Assembly (NCBI RefSeq): GCF_002250655.1
Contig: NZ_NOZR01000001.1
Location: forward strand, 1 to 64,000
Length of the DNA: 64,000 bases
Reading direction: 5' to 3'
DNA from: Mycolicibacterium sphagni
GTDB lineage: Bacteria > Actinomycetota > Actinomycetes > Mycobacteriales > Mycobacteriaceae
In this document: positions 45,022 through 53,726 of the stretch, piece after piece
How positions within the stretch are numbered: position 1 is the stretch's first letter
How the letters are laid out: every line of letters begins with the position of its first letter
The notes under the pieces: generated by a model
Database searches by the model: none
What the model was told of the DNA's origin: nothing
What the model saw: the letters and a program-made list of their open reading frames with translations, nothing else
Translations under genes and position numbers: made by a program

Positions 45022-46127
45022 GGACGGCGGTCGGGCGGTGGCAGACGTGGGCCGGTTTCGCGGTCGCGGCCATCGTGCTGTTCGGAGTGGCGCCCGCGCT
45101 GCTGTCCAGCTTCCGGCTCGGCCTGCTCGGCCAATACCTGTGCTACGCAATCGTGGCCGCGGGCATCGGGCTGGCCTGGGGCCGCGGCGGAATGCTCACC
45201 CTGGGTCAGGGCGTGTTCTTCGGGCTGGGTGCATACATGATGGGCATGCACCTCAAGATCGGCGACGCCGAGGTCCGCAAGCAGGCGGTGCCCGACTTCA
45301 TGCAGATCGCCGGCATCCCCAAGCTGCCCGCCTACTGGGAACCGTTCGAGTCCACGGCATTCACCCTCGCGGCGATCATCGTGGTCCCCACCGCCATCGC
45401 GGCGCTACTCGGGCTCGGAGTTTTCAAACGCCGCGTCAAGGGCGCCTACTTCGCGATCCTGTCGCAGGCGCTCGCCGCAGCGTTGGCCATCCTGCTGGTC
45501 GGCCAGTCGACCCTGGGTGGAAGCAACGGGCTCAACGGCTTTCGGACGTTCTTCGGGTTCAGGCTGTCCGATCCGGTGAACCGGCAGATGCTGTACTTCA
45601 TCGCCGCAGGCACCCTGCTCGCGGTCGTCGCGGTGGTGCGCCAGCTGATGCAGAGCCGCTACGGCGAGCTGCTGGTCGCGGTGCGCGACGGCGAGGAGCG
45701 GGTGCGCTTCCTGGGTTACGACCCCGCCAGCATCAAGGTCGTCGCCTACACCGCCGCCGCACTGTTCGCCAGCGTCGCCGGTGCGCTGTTCGCCCCCATC
45801 ATCGGGTTCATCACACCCGCCCAGGTCGGCGTCGTGCCGTCCATCGCCTTCCTCATCGGTGTCGCGATCGGCGGCCGCACCACACTGCTCGGGCCCATCC
45901 TGGGTGCCATCGGCGTGGCCTGGGCGCAGACCGCGTTCTCCGAACGGTTTCCGTCGGGGTGGATCTACGCCCAAGGCCTGCTGTTCATCGTCGTCGTGGG
46001 CTTCTTCCCCGCCGGGCTCGCCGGCCTCGGTGTGCTACTGCGCCTGCGCCGCCGCACCGAGCCGACAGAGCCCAGCGGCGAACCCGACCCGCGGCCCGAA
46101 TCCGAACCGGTGGGAGTCGCACCATGA
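45018..46127 (+). CDS. urtC: Urea ABC transporter permease UrtC
   Basis: A 369-residue LivM/UrtC-class permease. Motifs include GLAWGRGGMLTLGQGVFFGLGAYMMGMHLKI, the VLRQLMQSRYGELLVAVRDGEERVRFLGYDPASIKVVAY-type cytoplasmic loop (EAA-like) and VGVVPSIAFLIGVAIGGRTTLLGP. It pairs with UrtB. It overlaps urtB and urtD by ATGA at both ends. The C-terminal tail is Pro/Glu-rich. Confidence 0.95.
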   Translation: MRTAVGRWQTWAGFAVAAIVLFGVAPALLSSFRLGLLGQYLCYAIVAAGIGLAWGRGGMLTLGQGVFFGLGAYMMGMHLKIGDAEVRKQAVPDFMQIAGIPKLPAYWEPFESTAFTLAAIIVVPTAIAALLGLGVFKRRVKGAYFAILSQALAAALAILLVGQSTLGGSNGLNGFRTFFGFRLSDPVNRQMLYFIAAGTLLAVVAVVRQLMQSRYGELLVAVRDGEERVRFLGYDPASIKVVAYTAAALFASVAGALFAPIIGFITPAQVGVVPSIAFLIGVAIGGRTTLLGPILGAIGVAWAQTAFSERFPSGWIYAQGLLFIVVVGFFPAGLAGLGVLLRLRRRTEPTEPSGEPDPRPESEPVGVAP

Positions 46128-46930
46128 CCGAAGTCGCCGAGCCGGTAGCCGGCGGCAATATCGGCATGGGCACCGAATACCTCGAAGTCCGCGGCCTCAC
46201 CGTCGACTTCGACGGATTCAAGGCCGTCAACGAAGTCGACCTGACGCTGTTCCAGGGTGATCTGCGATTCCTCATCGGCCCCAACGGCGCGGGCAAGACC
46301 ACCGTCATCGACGCGATCACCGGCTTGGTGCCCGCCACCGGATCGATCAGCAAGTCCGGGGCCGACCTGCTGGGCAAGAAGGTCCACCAGATCGCCCGGC
46401 TCGGTGTGGGCCGAACCTTCCAGACTGCCAGCGTGTTCGAGCAGCTGACTGTGTTGCAGAACCTCGACATCGCCGCCGGGGCGGGGCGTTCGTGGTGGAC
46501 GCTGCTGCGCCGGCGCAAAGAGGTATTGCCCGCCATCGAGGAGGCGCTCGAGACGATCGGGCTGACCGATCTGGCCGACCGGCCGGCGGGCGTGCTGGCA
46601 CACGGGCAGAAGCAATGGCTGGAGATCGGCATGCTGCTGGTGCAGAACGCCGACGTGCTTCTGCTCGACGAGCCGGTCGCCGGGATGAGCGGCGAGGAAC
46701 GCGAAGAGACCGGAAACCTATTGCGCCGCATCGGGTCATCTCGCACTGTCGTAGTGGTGGAGCATGATATGGACTTCATGCGGGCATTCGCCACGTCGGT
46801 GACGGTGCTGGCCCGCGGCCGGGTCATCGCCGAGGGGTCGGTCGCCGAGGTGCAGGCCAACCCCAAGGTGCAGGAGGTCTATCTGGGCACCGCCGCGGCG
46901 GGCACGTCTGACTTGGAGGCCGGCGAATAG
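46124..46930 (+). CDS. urtD: Urea ABC transporter ATPase UrtD
   Basis: A 268-residue ABC ATPase. Walker A is GPNGAGKTTVIDAITG. The signature region is LAHGQKQWLEIGM, where the canonical LSGGQ is replaced by AHGQK, as is usual for UrtD. Walker B is VLLLDEPVAGMS, and the switch His lies in VVVVEHDMDFM. A short N-terminal extension precedes the core. ATG 46124 is embedded in the urtC stop; its own stop overlaps the GTG of urtE. Confidence 0.95.
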   Translation: MTEVAEPVAGGNIGMGTEYLEVRGLTVDFDGFKAVNEVDLTLFQGDLRFLIGPNGAGKTTVIDAITGLVPATGSISKSGADLLGKKVHQIARLGVGRTFQTASVFEQLTVLQNLDIAAGAGRSWWTLLRRRKEVLPAIEEALETIGLTDLADRPAGVLAHGQKQWLEIGMLLVQNADVLLLDEPVAGMSGEEREETGNLLRRIGSSRTVVVVEHDMDFMRAFATSVTVLARGRVIAEGSVAEVQANPKVQEVYLGTAAAGTSDLEAGE

Positions 46931-47622
46931 TGTTGCAGCTCATCGATGTCCACACCGGATACGGACGCTCACAGGTCATCCACGGCGTCAGCATCGAGGT
47001 GCCCTCCGACGGGGTGGCCGCGGTGATGGGCCACAACGGCGCCGGTAAGACCACCCTGCTGCGGGCGGCGGTCGGCCTGCTGAAGTGCAGTTCGGGCAAG
47101 GTGCTGCTGCACGGCGAGGACGTGACCCGGCTGCGGCCCAGCGCCCGGGTGGCGCGCGGACTGGCCTACGTGCCGCAGGGTCAGCAGTCCTTCGGCCAGC
47201 TCACCACCGCCGAGAACCTTCAGGTTGTCGCCGACGGGCGCAAGAACGGTAGACAGCTGATCGACGAGCAGCTCGACCTGTTCCCCGCACTCAAGGAACT
47301 GCTGACCCGCCGCGCCGGGCTGCTCTCCGGTGGCCAGCGCCAGCAGTTGGCCATCGCGCGGGCGCTGATCACCAGCCCGAAGATCCTGATCCTCGACGAA
47401 CCCACCGAAGGCATCCAGCCCTCGGTGGTCACCGAGATCGAAGCGGCGATCACGGCGTTGACCCAGCGTGGCGACCTGGGCGTGCTGCTGGTCGAACAGC
47501 ACATCGGTTTCGCGCTGGAATCGGCCCAGCATTACTACATCCTGGAGGCCGGCCGGGTCACCTCCAGCGGCGCCGGCGGGTCGGCCTCGGAGGCCGATGT
47601 GCGGGCGGCGATGGCCATCTAG
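46930..47622 (+). CDS. urtE: Urea ABC transporter ATPase UrtE
   Basis: A 230-residue ABC ATPase with Walker A GHNGAGKTTLLRA, Q-loop VPQGQQSFGQLT, signature LSGGQRQQLAIARAL, Walker B ILILDEPTEGIQP and switch VEQHIGF. It heterodimerises with UrtD. GTG 46930 overlaps the urtD TAG; TTG 46933 is the alternative. It is the last gene of the operon. No urease genes are in the window, so imported urea must be hydrolysed by enzymes encoded elsewhere. Confidence 0.95.
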   Translation: MLQLIDVHTGYGRSQVIHGVSIEVPSDGVAAVMGHNGAGKTTLLRAAVGLLKCSSGKVLLHGEDVTRLRPSARVARGLAYVPQGQQSFGQLTTAENLQVVADGRKNGRQLIDEQLDLFPALKELLTRRAGLLSGGQRQQLAIARALITSPKILILDEPTEGIQPSVVTEIEAAITALTQRGDLGVLLVEQHIGFALESAQHYYILEAGRVTSSGAGGSASEADVRAAMAI

Positions 47623-47692
47623 ACCTAGACTTGCGGTCGTGAACTCGGCCACGGCAGTGAACGAATCCCTACGCCGGCACGTCCTCAGTTAG

Positions 47693-48772
47693 GTGACCAA
47701 CCGTCCACGCTGGGGAGTCAACACCGCGGTGACCCGCCGTTCGGTTCTGGTGGGGCTCGGCGCCGTCGGCGCGTTTCTCGCGGTCGACCTCGGTGCGGTC
47801 GCGTACGCCAACAAGTGGATTGGCTCTGGCAGCACACGTCAGACGTTCCTGGACGGGTTCCTCACGGTTTACGGACGCCAGCTCGGCTTCCGCAAGAACC
47901 ACGCCAAGGGCGTCGTCGTCAGCGGCTATTTCGACAGCAACGGCAACGGCCAGGCACTCAGCACCGCCGCGGTGTTCCGGGCGGGACAAGTACCCGTCGT
48001 CGGCCGGTTCTCGCTGGCCGGCGGTAACGCGCACATGACCGACACCCCCGGCGCAGCGCGAGGACTAGGCCTGGCGTTCGGCTTCCCTCAGGGCTGGCAA
48101 TGGCGCATGGCGATGCTGAATCTCCCGGTGTTCCCGGATAATTCAGCGCGCGGTTTCTACGACCGGCTGCTGGCGTCCAAACCCGCCCCCGGCACCGGGC
48201 AGCCCGATCCGGAGGCGATGAAGAGATTCCTGGCCGCCCACCCCGAAACCGCCGCTGCCATGGCCGTCATCAAGAAGCACCCGCCCACAGCCGGTTTCGG
48301 CGACAGCACGTTCCGCGGGCTCAACACGTTCTACTTCGTGAACAACGCCGGCGCCCGCACCCCGGTGCGGTGGTCGCTCGTGCCGGAGCAGAGCGCGCCC
48401 GCACCACGCTCCGGGGACCCCAACGGACTGTTCGACGCGGTGGTCCGCCAACTGCGCGGCGGCCCGCTGCGCTGGCGGCTGCTGATCACCGTCGCCAACC
48501 CCGGCGACCCATTGACCGACCCCACCCTGCCCTGGCCCGACGACCGTCGCAGCATCGACGTCGGCACGCTGACGCTGACCACGGCGACCACCGAAGCGCC
48601 GGGCAATGCCCGCGACATCAACTTCGATCCGCTGACACTGCCCGACGGCATCGAAGCCTCCGATGACCCCCTGCTGTCGGCCCGGTCGGACGTCTACGCC
48701 GCGTCCTATCGACAGCGCACCGGCGAACCGGCGTCGCCATCGGCGGTGCAGGTGAACGAGGTTGGGACATGA
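47693..48772 (+). CDS. Exported catalase-family peroxidase
   Basis: A 359-residue small catalase-related heme peroxidase. An N-terminal twin-Arg-like VTRRSVLVGLGAVGAFLAVD segment suggests Tat export or membrane anchoring. KNHAKGVVVSGYF supplies the distal His. FRAGQVPVVGRFSLAGGNAHMTDTPGAARGLGLAF and FRGLNTFYFVN are family motifs, and YAASYRQR near the end supplies the proximal Tyr/Arg heme ligation. It is about 120 residues shorter than canonical catalase. It overlaps the cytochrome b561 gene by ATGA, so it probably forms a membrane heme redox pair. Electron donor and physiological peroxide are unknown. Confidence 0.87.
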   Translation: MTNRPRWGVNTAVTRRSVLVGLGAVGAFLAVDLGAVAYANKWIGSGSTRQTFLDGFLTVYGRQLGFRKNHAKGVVVSGYFDSNGNGQALSTAAVFRAGQVPVVGRFSLAGGNAHMTDTPGAARGLGLAFGFPQGWQWRMAMLNLPVFPDNSARGFYDRLLASKPAPGTGQPDPEAMKRFLAAHPETAAAMAVIKKHPPTAGFGDSTFRGLNTFYFVNNAGARTPVRWSLVPEQSAPAPRSGDPNGLFDAVVRQLRGGPLRWRLLITVANPGDPLTDPTLPWPDDRRSIDVGTLTLTTATTEAPGNARDINFDPLTLPDGIEASDDPLLSARSDVYAASYRQRTGEPASPSAVQVNEVGT

Positions 48773-49350
48773 CGACGGTCGATCGCTACCCGGTGCGCAC
48801 CCGGATCCTGCACTGGCTCACCGCCGCCCTGGTGTTCAGCGCCTTGTTCATCGGATTCGTGATGGTCAATTCGCTGGGCGGCTATGGCGCGCTGGTCGGC
48901 GTGCACATGACCTTGGGCGTGCTGATCCTTCTGGTGGTGATCATCCGGGCGACCAACCGCTTCACCCATCGCACGCCGCGGCTACCGGCCACCGTGGGTT
49001 CTATCGAGCACTTCCTGGTCGTCGGATCCGAGATCGGGCTGTATGCGCTGATGCTGGCCCAGCCGCTGGTCGGGTGGGCGATGGTGTCGGCGGGCGGGCG
49101 GCCCGTCGTGGTGTTCGGTTCGCTTGCGCTGCCCCGGATCGCGCCGTTCTCTGCCGAGCTGTACTTCCTTCTGCGCCAAGCACACTCGGTGATCGCGTAC
49201 CTTCTCGTGGCGGCGATCGCCGCGCACGTGTCGGCGGTGCTGCTGCACACACTTACTCTGCGCGACGCGATGCTCAGACGCATGACGTTCGGTGCGAGCC
49301 GTGAGGCTCCCGAGCCCACTGCCGCACATATCAAAACTGACGCGGGCTGA
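48769..49350 (+). CDS. Cytochrome b561-type membrane protein
   Basis: A 193-residue four-helix di-heme cytochrome b561 family protein. The heme-ligand histidines are in RTRILHWLTAALVF, VGVHMTLGVLILL, RQAHSVIAYLLV and AAHVSAVLLHTLTL. It transfers electrons between quinol and a partner, here most likely the catalase-family peroxidase encoded in the overlapping upstream gene. Its stop codon lies inside a perfect hairpin shared with the convergent gene. Confidence 0.9.
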   Translation: MTTVDRYPVRTRILHWLTAALVFSALFIGFVMVNSLGGYGALVGVHMTLGVLILLVVIIRATNRFTHRTPRLPATVGSIEHFLVVGSEIGLYALMLAQPLVGWAMVSAGGRPVVVFGSLALPRIAPFSAELYFLLRQAHSVIAYLLVAAIAAHVSAVLLHTLTLRDAMLRRMTFGASREAPEPTAAHIKTDAG

Positions 49351-49364
49351 CTTCAGCCCGCGTC
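49339..49364. terminator. Bidirectional hairpin spanning two convergent stop codons
   Basis: GACGCGGGCTGA (49339-49350) is perfectly complementary to TCAGCCCGCGTC (49353-49364) with a 2-nt spacer. In practice the innermost pairs open to make a loop. The left arm ends with the TGA of cytochrome b561, and the right arm starts with the TGA of the YbjN-like gene on the other strand. Both proteins therefore end in Asp-Ala-Gly. It is symmetrical and can act on both transcripts. Confidence 0.8.
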
Positions 49365-49802
49365 GAGCAGGTGGGTATCCCCGGGCGACGACGACACCAA
49401 CGCACTGAGCCGGCCGAATAGATCGATCGCCGATTGGACGGCCTGATCGACGAAGGCGCCGAACTCGGCGTCACCGCGAAAACGCCGCTCGGCCAACACG
49501 CCGACCAGCCGCGGATCAGAGGATTCGAACACGGTGGCCGTCACCCGCGGATCGGCGGCATTCCATTGCTCGACCAGCGCCGCCACCCGACCGCTTTGAT
49601 CCGCCGGGTAGTAGCGCTCGGCGGTGATGCTGACTCCCACCGCCGAACCGTCGGGCCCGCATGGCTGCAGATGTACGTGCAGACGGCCGTGATACGCACT
49701 GATGAGAAAAAAGAACTCATCGTCGTGGTGTCCGCGGAAATACCGCACCTGCCGGGTGCGCAGGTAGCTCTCGATGAGCTGGATGCCGGTCGCGATGTTC
49801 AT
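49353..49802 (-). CDS. YbjN-like domain protein
   Basis: A 149-residue cytoplasmic protein with an alpha-beta-beta-beta-alpha pattern like YbjN / type III secretion chaperone-like domains. A helix IATGIQLIESYLRTRQVRYFRGH is followed by strands DEFFFLISAYHGRLHVHLQPC and VGVSITAERYYPAD, then a helix VAALVEQWNAADP. Family function is unknown in mycobacteria. ATG 49802. It is convergent with cytochrome b561. Confidence 0.7.
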   Translation of the reverse strand: MNIATGIQLIESYLRTRQVRYFRGHHDDEFFFLISAYHGRLHVHLQPCGPDGSAVGVSITAERYYPADQSGRVAALVEQWNAADPRVTATVFESSDPRLVGVLAERRFRGDAEFGAFVDQAVQSAIDLFGRLSALVSSSPGDTHLLDAG

Positions 49803-49920
49803 GACTGAATAACGGACCGGATAAACGACACGGTTCCCAGATCAGCCGTGGTTGCGCCAAGAATCCGATAAGAGTTGGTTAAATGGCAAACACCGAAAAA
49901 TACATGCATAGTCACGTCCC

Positions 49921-49967
49921 AGCCAAAAGATCGACGCTCAAGCTGATGCGTCGGCAATCTTTTGGCT
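49921..49967. promoter_or_regulatory. Long hairpin upstream of the DUF732 gene
   Basis: AGCCAAAAGAT (49921-49931) pairs perfectly with ATCTTTTGGCT (49957-49967), and the adjoining CGACG (49932-49936) pairs with CGTCG (49949-49953) across a 3-nt bulge. The result is a 16-bp stem and a 12-nt loop. It lies in the 238-bp gap between the YbjN-like gene start and the DUF732 start. It could be a 5' untranslated-region structure or a repressor site. Confidence 0.6.
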
Positions 49968-50040
49968 TTCCCTGCGCGTTCGCTGAGAAGCTAGTAACTT
50001 CTGGCGCAGCAGTAACTTCAATTCGCACAGGGGACGGACA

Positions 50041-50343
50041 ATGATCAAAAGTTTATTGACGGCGGCCGCTGCCGCCGGCGCCATCGCTCTCATCGGCGCA
50101 CCTGCTGCCGGCGCGGTTACCAATGCCGAGGCCGACTACCTGAAGGACCTTTCCGGCGCCGGGATCGCTGGCGACCAGGCCGCGTTGGTGGCCGACGGCT
50201 GGACCATCTGCAAGGCCCTGACCGGGGGCGCAAATCCGAACGATTTGTCGCAGACGTACTTCACCAACTCCGGTTCGATCAGCCATGCTCAGGCGGACGC
50301 GGCGGTCAATTTCGCCAAGACCGATCTGTGCCCGGCGGGCTGA
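50041..50343 (+). CDS. DUF732 secreted protein
   Basis: A 100-residue exported protein. The signal peptide (MIKSLLTAAAAAGAIALIGAPAAGA) is followed by the DUF732 core: EADYLKDLSGAGIAG, DGWTICKALTGGANPNDLSQTYF and ADAAVNFAKTDLCP, with the two conserved cysteines. DUF732 is a mycobacterial secreted helical family of unknown function. ATG is preceded by GGGGAC 5-8 nt upstream. A strong hairpin lies ~75 bp upstream. It is convergent with hisS. Confidence 0.9.
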   Translation: MIKSLLTAAAAAGAIALIGAPAAGAVTNAEADYLKDLSGAGIAGDQAALVADGWTICKALTGGANPNDLSQTYFTNSGSISHAQADAAVNFAKTDLCPAG

Positions 50344-50370
50344 TAGGCCTTTCGGCGAACGAAATCGCGA

Positions 50371-50389
50371 CTGGCCCGGATTAGGCCAG
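50371..50389. terminator. Short hairpin over the hisS stop
   Basis: CTGGCC and GGCCAG surround a 7-nt loop that contains the hisS stop codon (50381-50383 on the minus strand). It is a 6-bp GC-rich stem without a T-tract, between the convergent DUF732 and hisS genes; weak evidence for termination. Confidence 0.35.
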
Positions 50390-51640
50390 CCGCGTAATCA
50401 CCTCGGCGACAACTGAGTCGGCCGGGATATCCACCTGAGCACCGGTGGCGAGGTCCTTGACGCCAATAGTGCCGGCCTCGATATCCCGGTCGCCTGCTAC
50501 CAGGGCGATGCGTGCACCCGAGCGATCGGCCGCGCGCATCGCCCCTTTCATGCCGCGGTCGCCGTACGCCAGATCGACTCGTACCCCCGCCGCGCGCAGG
50601 CGCGCCGCCACCGTCGCGAGCACCAACTTGGACTGCTCCCCCAGGGGCACCCCGAAAACGTCGCAGCGGCTTGGGTTTCCGGCGGTCTTGCCCTCGGCGC
50701 GCAGCGCCAGCACGGTGCGGTCGACACCGAGCCCGAAGCCGATACCCGACAGATCCTGGCCACCGAGCTGACGCATCAGCCCGTCGTAGCGGCCACCGCC
50801 GCCGATCCCGGACTGGGCCCCAAGACCGTCGTGCACGAACTCGAACGTCGTCTTGGTGTAGTAATCCAGCCCACGGACCATCCGCGGGTTGATCACGTAC
50901 GGCACTCCGAGCGCGTCGAGGTGCGCGAGCACGGTCTCGAAATGCTGCTTGGCGACATCGGAGAGATGGTCGAGCATCACCGGGGCCTCGGCGGTCATCT
51001 CCCGCACGTGCGGGCGCTTGTCGTCGAGCACCCGCAGCGGGTTGATCTCGGCCCGGCGCCGGGTGTCGTCGTCGAGATCGAGCTTGAACAAAAAGCTCTG
51101 CAACAACTCCCGGTATTGGGGACGGCAGGTGTCATCGCCCAGCGAGGTGATCTCGAGGCGGAAACCGTCCAGGCCCAGCGAGCGGAAGCCCGCGTCGGCA
51201 ATCGCGATCACCTCGGCGTCCAGTGCCGGATCGTCGACACCGATCGCCTCGACCCCGACCTGCTGCAGCTGCCGGTACCGACCGGCCTGCGGGCGCTCAT
51301 AACGGAAGAACGGGCCCGCGTAGCAGAGCTTGACCGGCAGCGCGCCGCGGTCCAGCCCGTGCTCGATCACCGCGCGCATCACTCCCGCGGTGCCCTCGGG
51401 CCGCAATGTCACCGACCGCTCGCCGCGGTCGGCGAAGGTGTACATCTCCTTGGACACCACATCGGTGGACTCGCCGACGCCGCGGGCGAACAGCGCGGTG
51501 TCTTCGAAGATGGGCAGCTCGACATCGCCGTAGCCGGCCAGCCGGGCCGTATTCAGCAGTCCGTCACGAACCGCGACGAACTCCGCCGACTCGGGCGGCA
51601 GATAGTCGGGGACACCCTTGGGTGCCTGGAATTCACTCAC
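50381..51640 (-). CDS. hisS: Histidyl-tRNA synthetase
   Basis: A 419-residue class II HisRS. Motif 1 region [29 protein letters not shown], motif 2 [24 protein letters not shown], the HisA motif [15 protein letters not shown], HisB/motif 3 [20 protein letters not shown]...[10 protein letters not shown], and the C-terminal anticodon-binding domain are all intact. The start codon overlaps the stop of the upstream MBL-fold gene by ATGA, the same order as in M. tuberculosis (Rv2580c/Rv2581c). Confidence 0.97.
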   Translation of the reverse strand: MSEFQAPKGVPDYLPPESAEFVAVRDGLLNTARLAGYGDVELPIFEDTALFARGVGESTDVVSKEMYTFADRGERSVTLRPEGTAGVMRAVIEHGLDRGALPVKLCYAGPFFRYERPQAGRYRQLQQVGVEAIGVDDPALDAEVIAIADAGFRSLGLDGFRLEITSLGDDTCRPQYRELLQSFLFKLDLDDDTRRRAEINPLRVLDDKRPHVREMTAEAPVMLDHLSDVAKQHFETVLAHLDALGVPYVINPRMVRGLDYYTKTTFEFVHDGLGAQSGIGGGGRYDGLMRQLGGQDLSGIGFGLGVDRTVLALRAEGKTAGNPSRCDVFGVPLGEQSKLVLATVAARLRAAGVRVDLAYGDRGMKGAMRAADRSGARIALVAGDRDIEAGTIGVKDLATGAQVDIPADSVVAEVITRLA

Positions 51641-52338
51641 GCAGTCAGACCTTCGAGGAATGGGTTGGTACGGCGTTCGAGACCAATGGTGGTCGATTCA
51701 CCATGCCCCGGTAATACCAGGGTGTCGTCGTCGAGCACCAACAATTTTTCGACGATCGAGCCCAGCAGGTCCCTGCCGCTGCCGCCGGGCAGGTCGGTAC
51801 GCCCCACGGTCTGCTTGAACAGGGTGTCGCCCGTGAACGCCACCGCCGGGCGTATCCCCGAGTCGCTTCGCTCCTGCCCGCCGAAGGGGCCCTGATCCAC
51901 ACGAAACACCACCGACCCGCGGGTGTGGCCCGGTGTGTGGTCGACGGTCACTGTGATGTCGCCGAGCTCGAGCGTGTCCCCGTCCCGGTCCAGCTCCACG
52001 ACCTGCTTGGGTTCGCGGAACAGTGCGCTCAGCGCGATCTGGCCCAGCCGGGGGCCGAACCCCCGGATCGGGTCGGTGAGCATGTAGCGGTCCTCGGGGT
52101 GGATGAACACCGGGCAACCGAACGTGTCGCCGACTTTCTGCGCCGACCAGATGTGGTCGATGTGCCCGTGGGTCAGCAACACCGCGGCCGGGGTCAGCCT
52201 GTTCTCGTCGAGAATCCGGCGCAGGTTGCCCATCGCACGCTGTCCAGGGTCGACGACGACGGCGTCGGCCCCGGCGCGTGGGGCCAGCACGTAGCAGTTG
52301 CATGCCAACATGCCGGCCGGAAACCCGGTGAGCAGCAC
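51637..52338 (-). CDS. MBL-fold metallohydrolase (glyoxalase II-like)
   Basis: A 233-residue metallo-beta-lactamase fold enzyme. The HxHxDH metal motif is THGHIDHIW (His57, His59, Asp61, His62). HTPGHTRGS gives the third metal His, [19 protein letters not shown] the bridging Asp, and [10 protein letters not shown] the final His. It resembles hydroxyacylglutathione hydrolase; in mycobacteria the thiol is more likely mycothiol (inference). It is co-translated with hisS. Confidence 0.9.
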   Translation of the reverse strand: MLLTGFPAGMLACNCYVLAPRAGADAVVVDPGQRAMGNLRRILDENRLTPAAVLLTHGHIDHIWSAQKVGDTFGCPVFIHPEDRYMLTDPIRGFGPRLGQIALSALFREPKQVVELDRDGDTLELGDITVTVDHTPGHTRGSVVFRVDQGPFGGQERSDSGIRPAVAFTGDTLFKQTVGRTDLPGGSGRDLLGSIVEKLLVLDDDTLVLPGHGESTTIGLERRTNPFLEGLTA

Positions 52339-52362
52339 GCCGTCCAGTTTCCCATCCCGGCG

Positions 52363-52659
52363 CTAGGTGTCCGGCGGCGGAGTGCTCAGGTCCACGCCGG
52401 ACTCCCGCGCGGCGTCATACAAGCGCGCGATGTAGTGCGATCCCTCGGCGGTCGCTCGGGCGCGCCGAGCCTTGCTACGGCGCTGCCGGGAATTCTCGGT
52501 GACGGCGCCGACGACGAAGAGACCCAGAAACACGAATGCGCCCGCGACGTTGCCGAACAACGACCAGGTGAGCACCCCGGACAGAGCCATCCCCATCGGT
52601 AATACGACCATCAACGCAAAGATCGACCCTCGCTTGGCGTCGCGCACGTGCACCCCCAT
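52363..52659 (-). CDS. Small two-helix membrane protein
   Basis: A 98-residue protein. Two adjacent hydrophobic segments (IFALMVVLPMGMALSGVLTW and VAGAFVFLGLFVVGAVT) precede a basic Arg-rich cytoplasmic tail (RQRRSKARRARAT) and a helical C-terminus. It is conserved next to the hisS cluster in mycobacteria as I recall. The start is ATG 52659, with no strong ribosome site. It is divergent from the cyclophilin gene. Function unknown. Confidence 0.65.
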   Translation of the reverse strand: MGVHVRDAKRGSIFALMVVLPMGMALSGVLTWSLFGNVAGAFVFLGLFVVGAVTENSRQRRSKARRARATAEGSHYIARLYDAARESGVDLSTPPPDT

Positions 52660-52831
52660 CCGCCGTGTGCCGGGAGCGTAAGTCTGACGACTAAGAGCAG
52701 GCTGATAGCGGCCGGTGTCGCGGCGAAGAAGATGGCGCCGGCCACGCCCGGTACGCCCGCCGCTACATTCCGGCGGCATGAGCTGGCACACTCGTTGCCG
52801 ACTCACCCGAACACCCACGGAGGACCACACG

Positions 52832-53719
52832 GTGCCCACCAACGAACAGCGACGTGCGACAGCCAAGCGCAAACTCGAGCGGCAGCTGGAGCGACGCGCC
52901 CAACAGGAGAAGCGCCGCCGCCTGTTCATCGTGATCGGCGGAGTCGTGGCGATCGTCGTGGCCGCTGCCCTTGTCGCCACGTTCGTCCTGACCAACAAGG
53001 ATGACAAGACCACGAGCGCATCGTCGACCTCCACAAGTGCGACGGCGGACGCCGGTGGTCCCAGCGCTGCTCCCCCGTCCACCGGCGGTCTGCCGCCGTT
53101 CAAGGCCAGCGCGAATCTGGGCGCCAACTGCCAGTACCCGGCGACGCCCGAGCCGGCCAGCAAGAAGGTTGACCCGCCCCACACCGGCAAGGTCCCCACG
53201 ACCCCGGCAACGGTGACCGCCAGCATGAGCACCAACCAGGGCAACCTCGGGCTGAACCTGGACAACGCCAAGGCCCCGTGCACGGTCAACAGCTTCGCCA
53301 GCCTGGCGCAGAAGGGCTTCTTCAACGACACGCCCTGCCACCGGCTGACCACGTCGCCGTCGTTGTCAGTGCTGCAGTGTGGCGACCCGACCGGCCAAGG
53401 CACCGGCGGACCGGGCTACCAGTTCGCCAACGAATACCCCACCGACCAGTACCCCGAGGGTGATCCCGCCCTGCAGCAGCCAGTGACGTATCCGCGCGGA
53501 ACGCTGGCGATGGCCAACGCCGGGCCGGGCACCAACGGCAGCCAGTTCTTCCTGGTCTACAAAGATTCGCAGCTGCCGCCCAACTACACCGCCTTCGGCA
53601 CGATCGACGCGACGGGGCTGGCGACGCTGGACAAGATCGCCGCCGCCGGTGTCGACGGCGGCGGCCAGGACGGCAAGCCGGCGACCGCCGTACAGATCAA
53701 GTCGATCCTGCTGGACTAG
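52832..53719 (+). CDS. ppiB: Membrane-anchored cyclophilin (PpiB-type)
   Basis: A 295-residue peptidyl-prolyl cis-trans isomerase. The charged N-terminus (NEQRRATAKRKLERQLERR), one transmembrane helix (about 31-52) and a Ser/Thr/Pro linker lead to the cyclophilin domain, which acts outside the membrane. Signatures are NLDNAKAPCTVNSFASLAQKGFF, CHRLTTSPSLSVLQCGDPTGQGTGGPGYQFANEY and RGTLAMANAGPGTNGSQFFLVY. Extra cysteines (NCQYPA, APCTVN, TPCHRL, LQCGDP) are conserved. The GTG start has a strong GGAGG. Orthologous in position to Rv2582. Directly followed by a second cyclophilin paralog. Confidence 0.92.
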   Translation: MPTNEQRRATAKRKLERQLERRAQQEKRRRLFIVIGGVVAIVVAAALVATFVLTNKDDKTTSASSTSTSATADAGGPSAAPPSTGGLPPFKASANLGANCQYPATPEPASKKVDPPHTGKVPTTPATVTASMSTNQGNLGLNLDNAKAPCTVNSFASLAQKGFFNDTPCHRLTTSPSLSVLQCGDPTGQGTGGPGYQFANEYPTDQYPEGDPALQQPVTYPRGTLAMANAGPGTNGSQFFLVYKDSQLPPNYTAFGTIDATGLATLDKIAAAGVDGGGQDGKPATAVQIKSILLD

Positions 53720-53726
53720 CCGGGCC

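Noticed and set aside
44960..46123. Long N-terminal extension in frame with urtD
   Set aside because: It runs through urtC in another frame, is Arg-rich, and the true UrtD start is the ATGA overlap at 46124.
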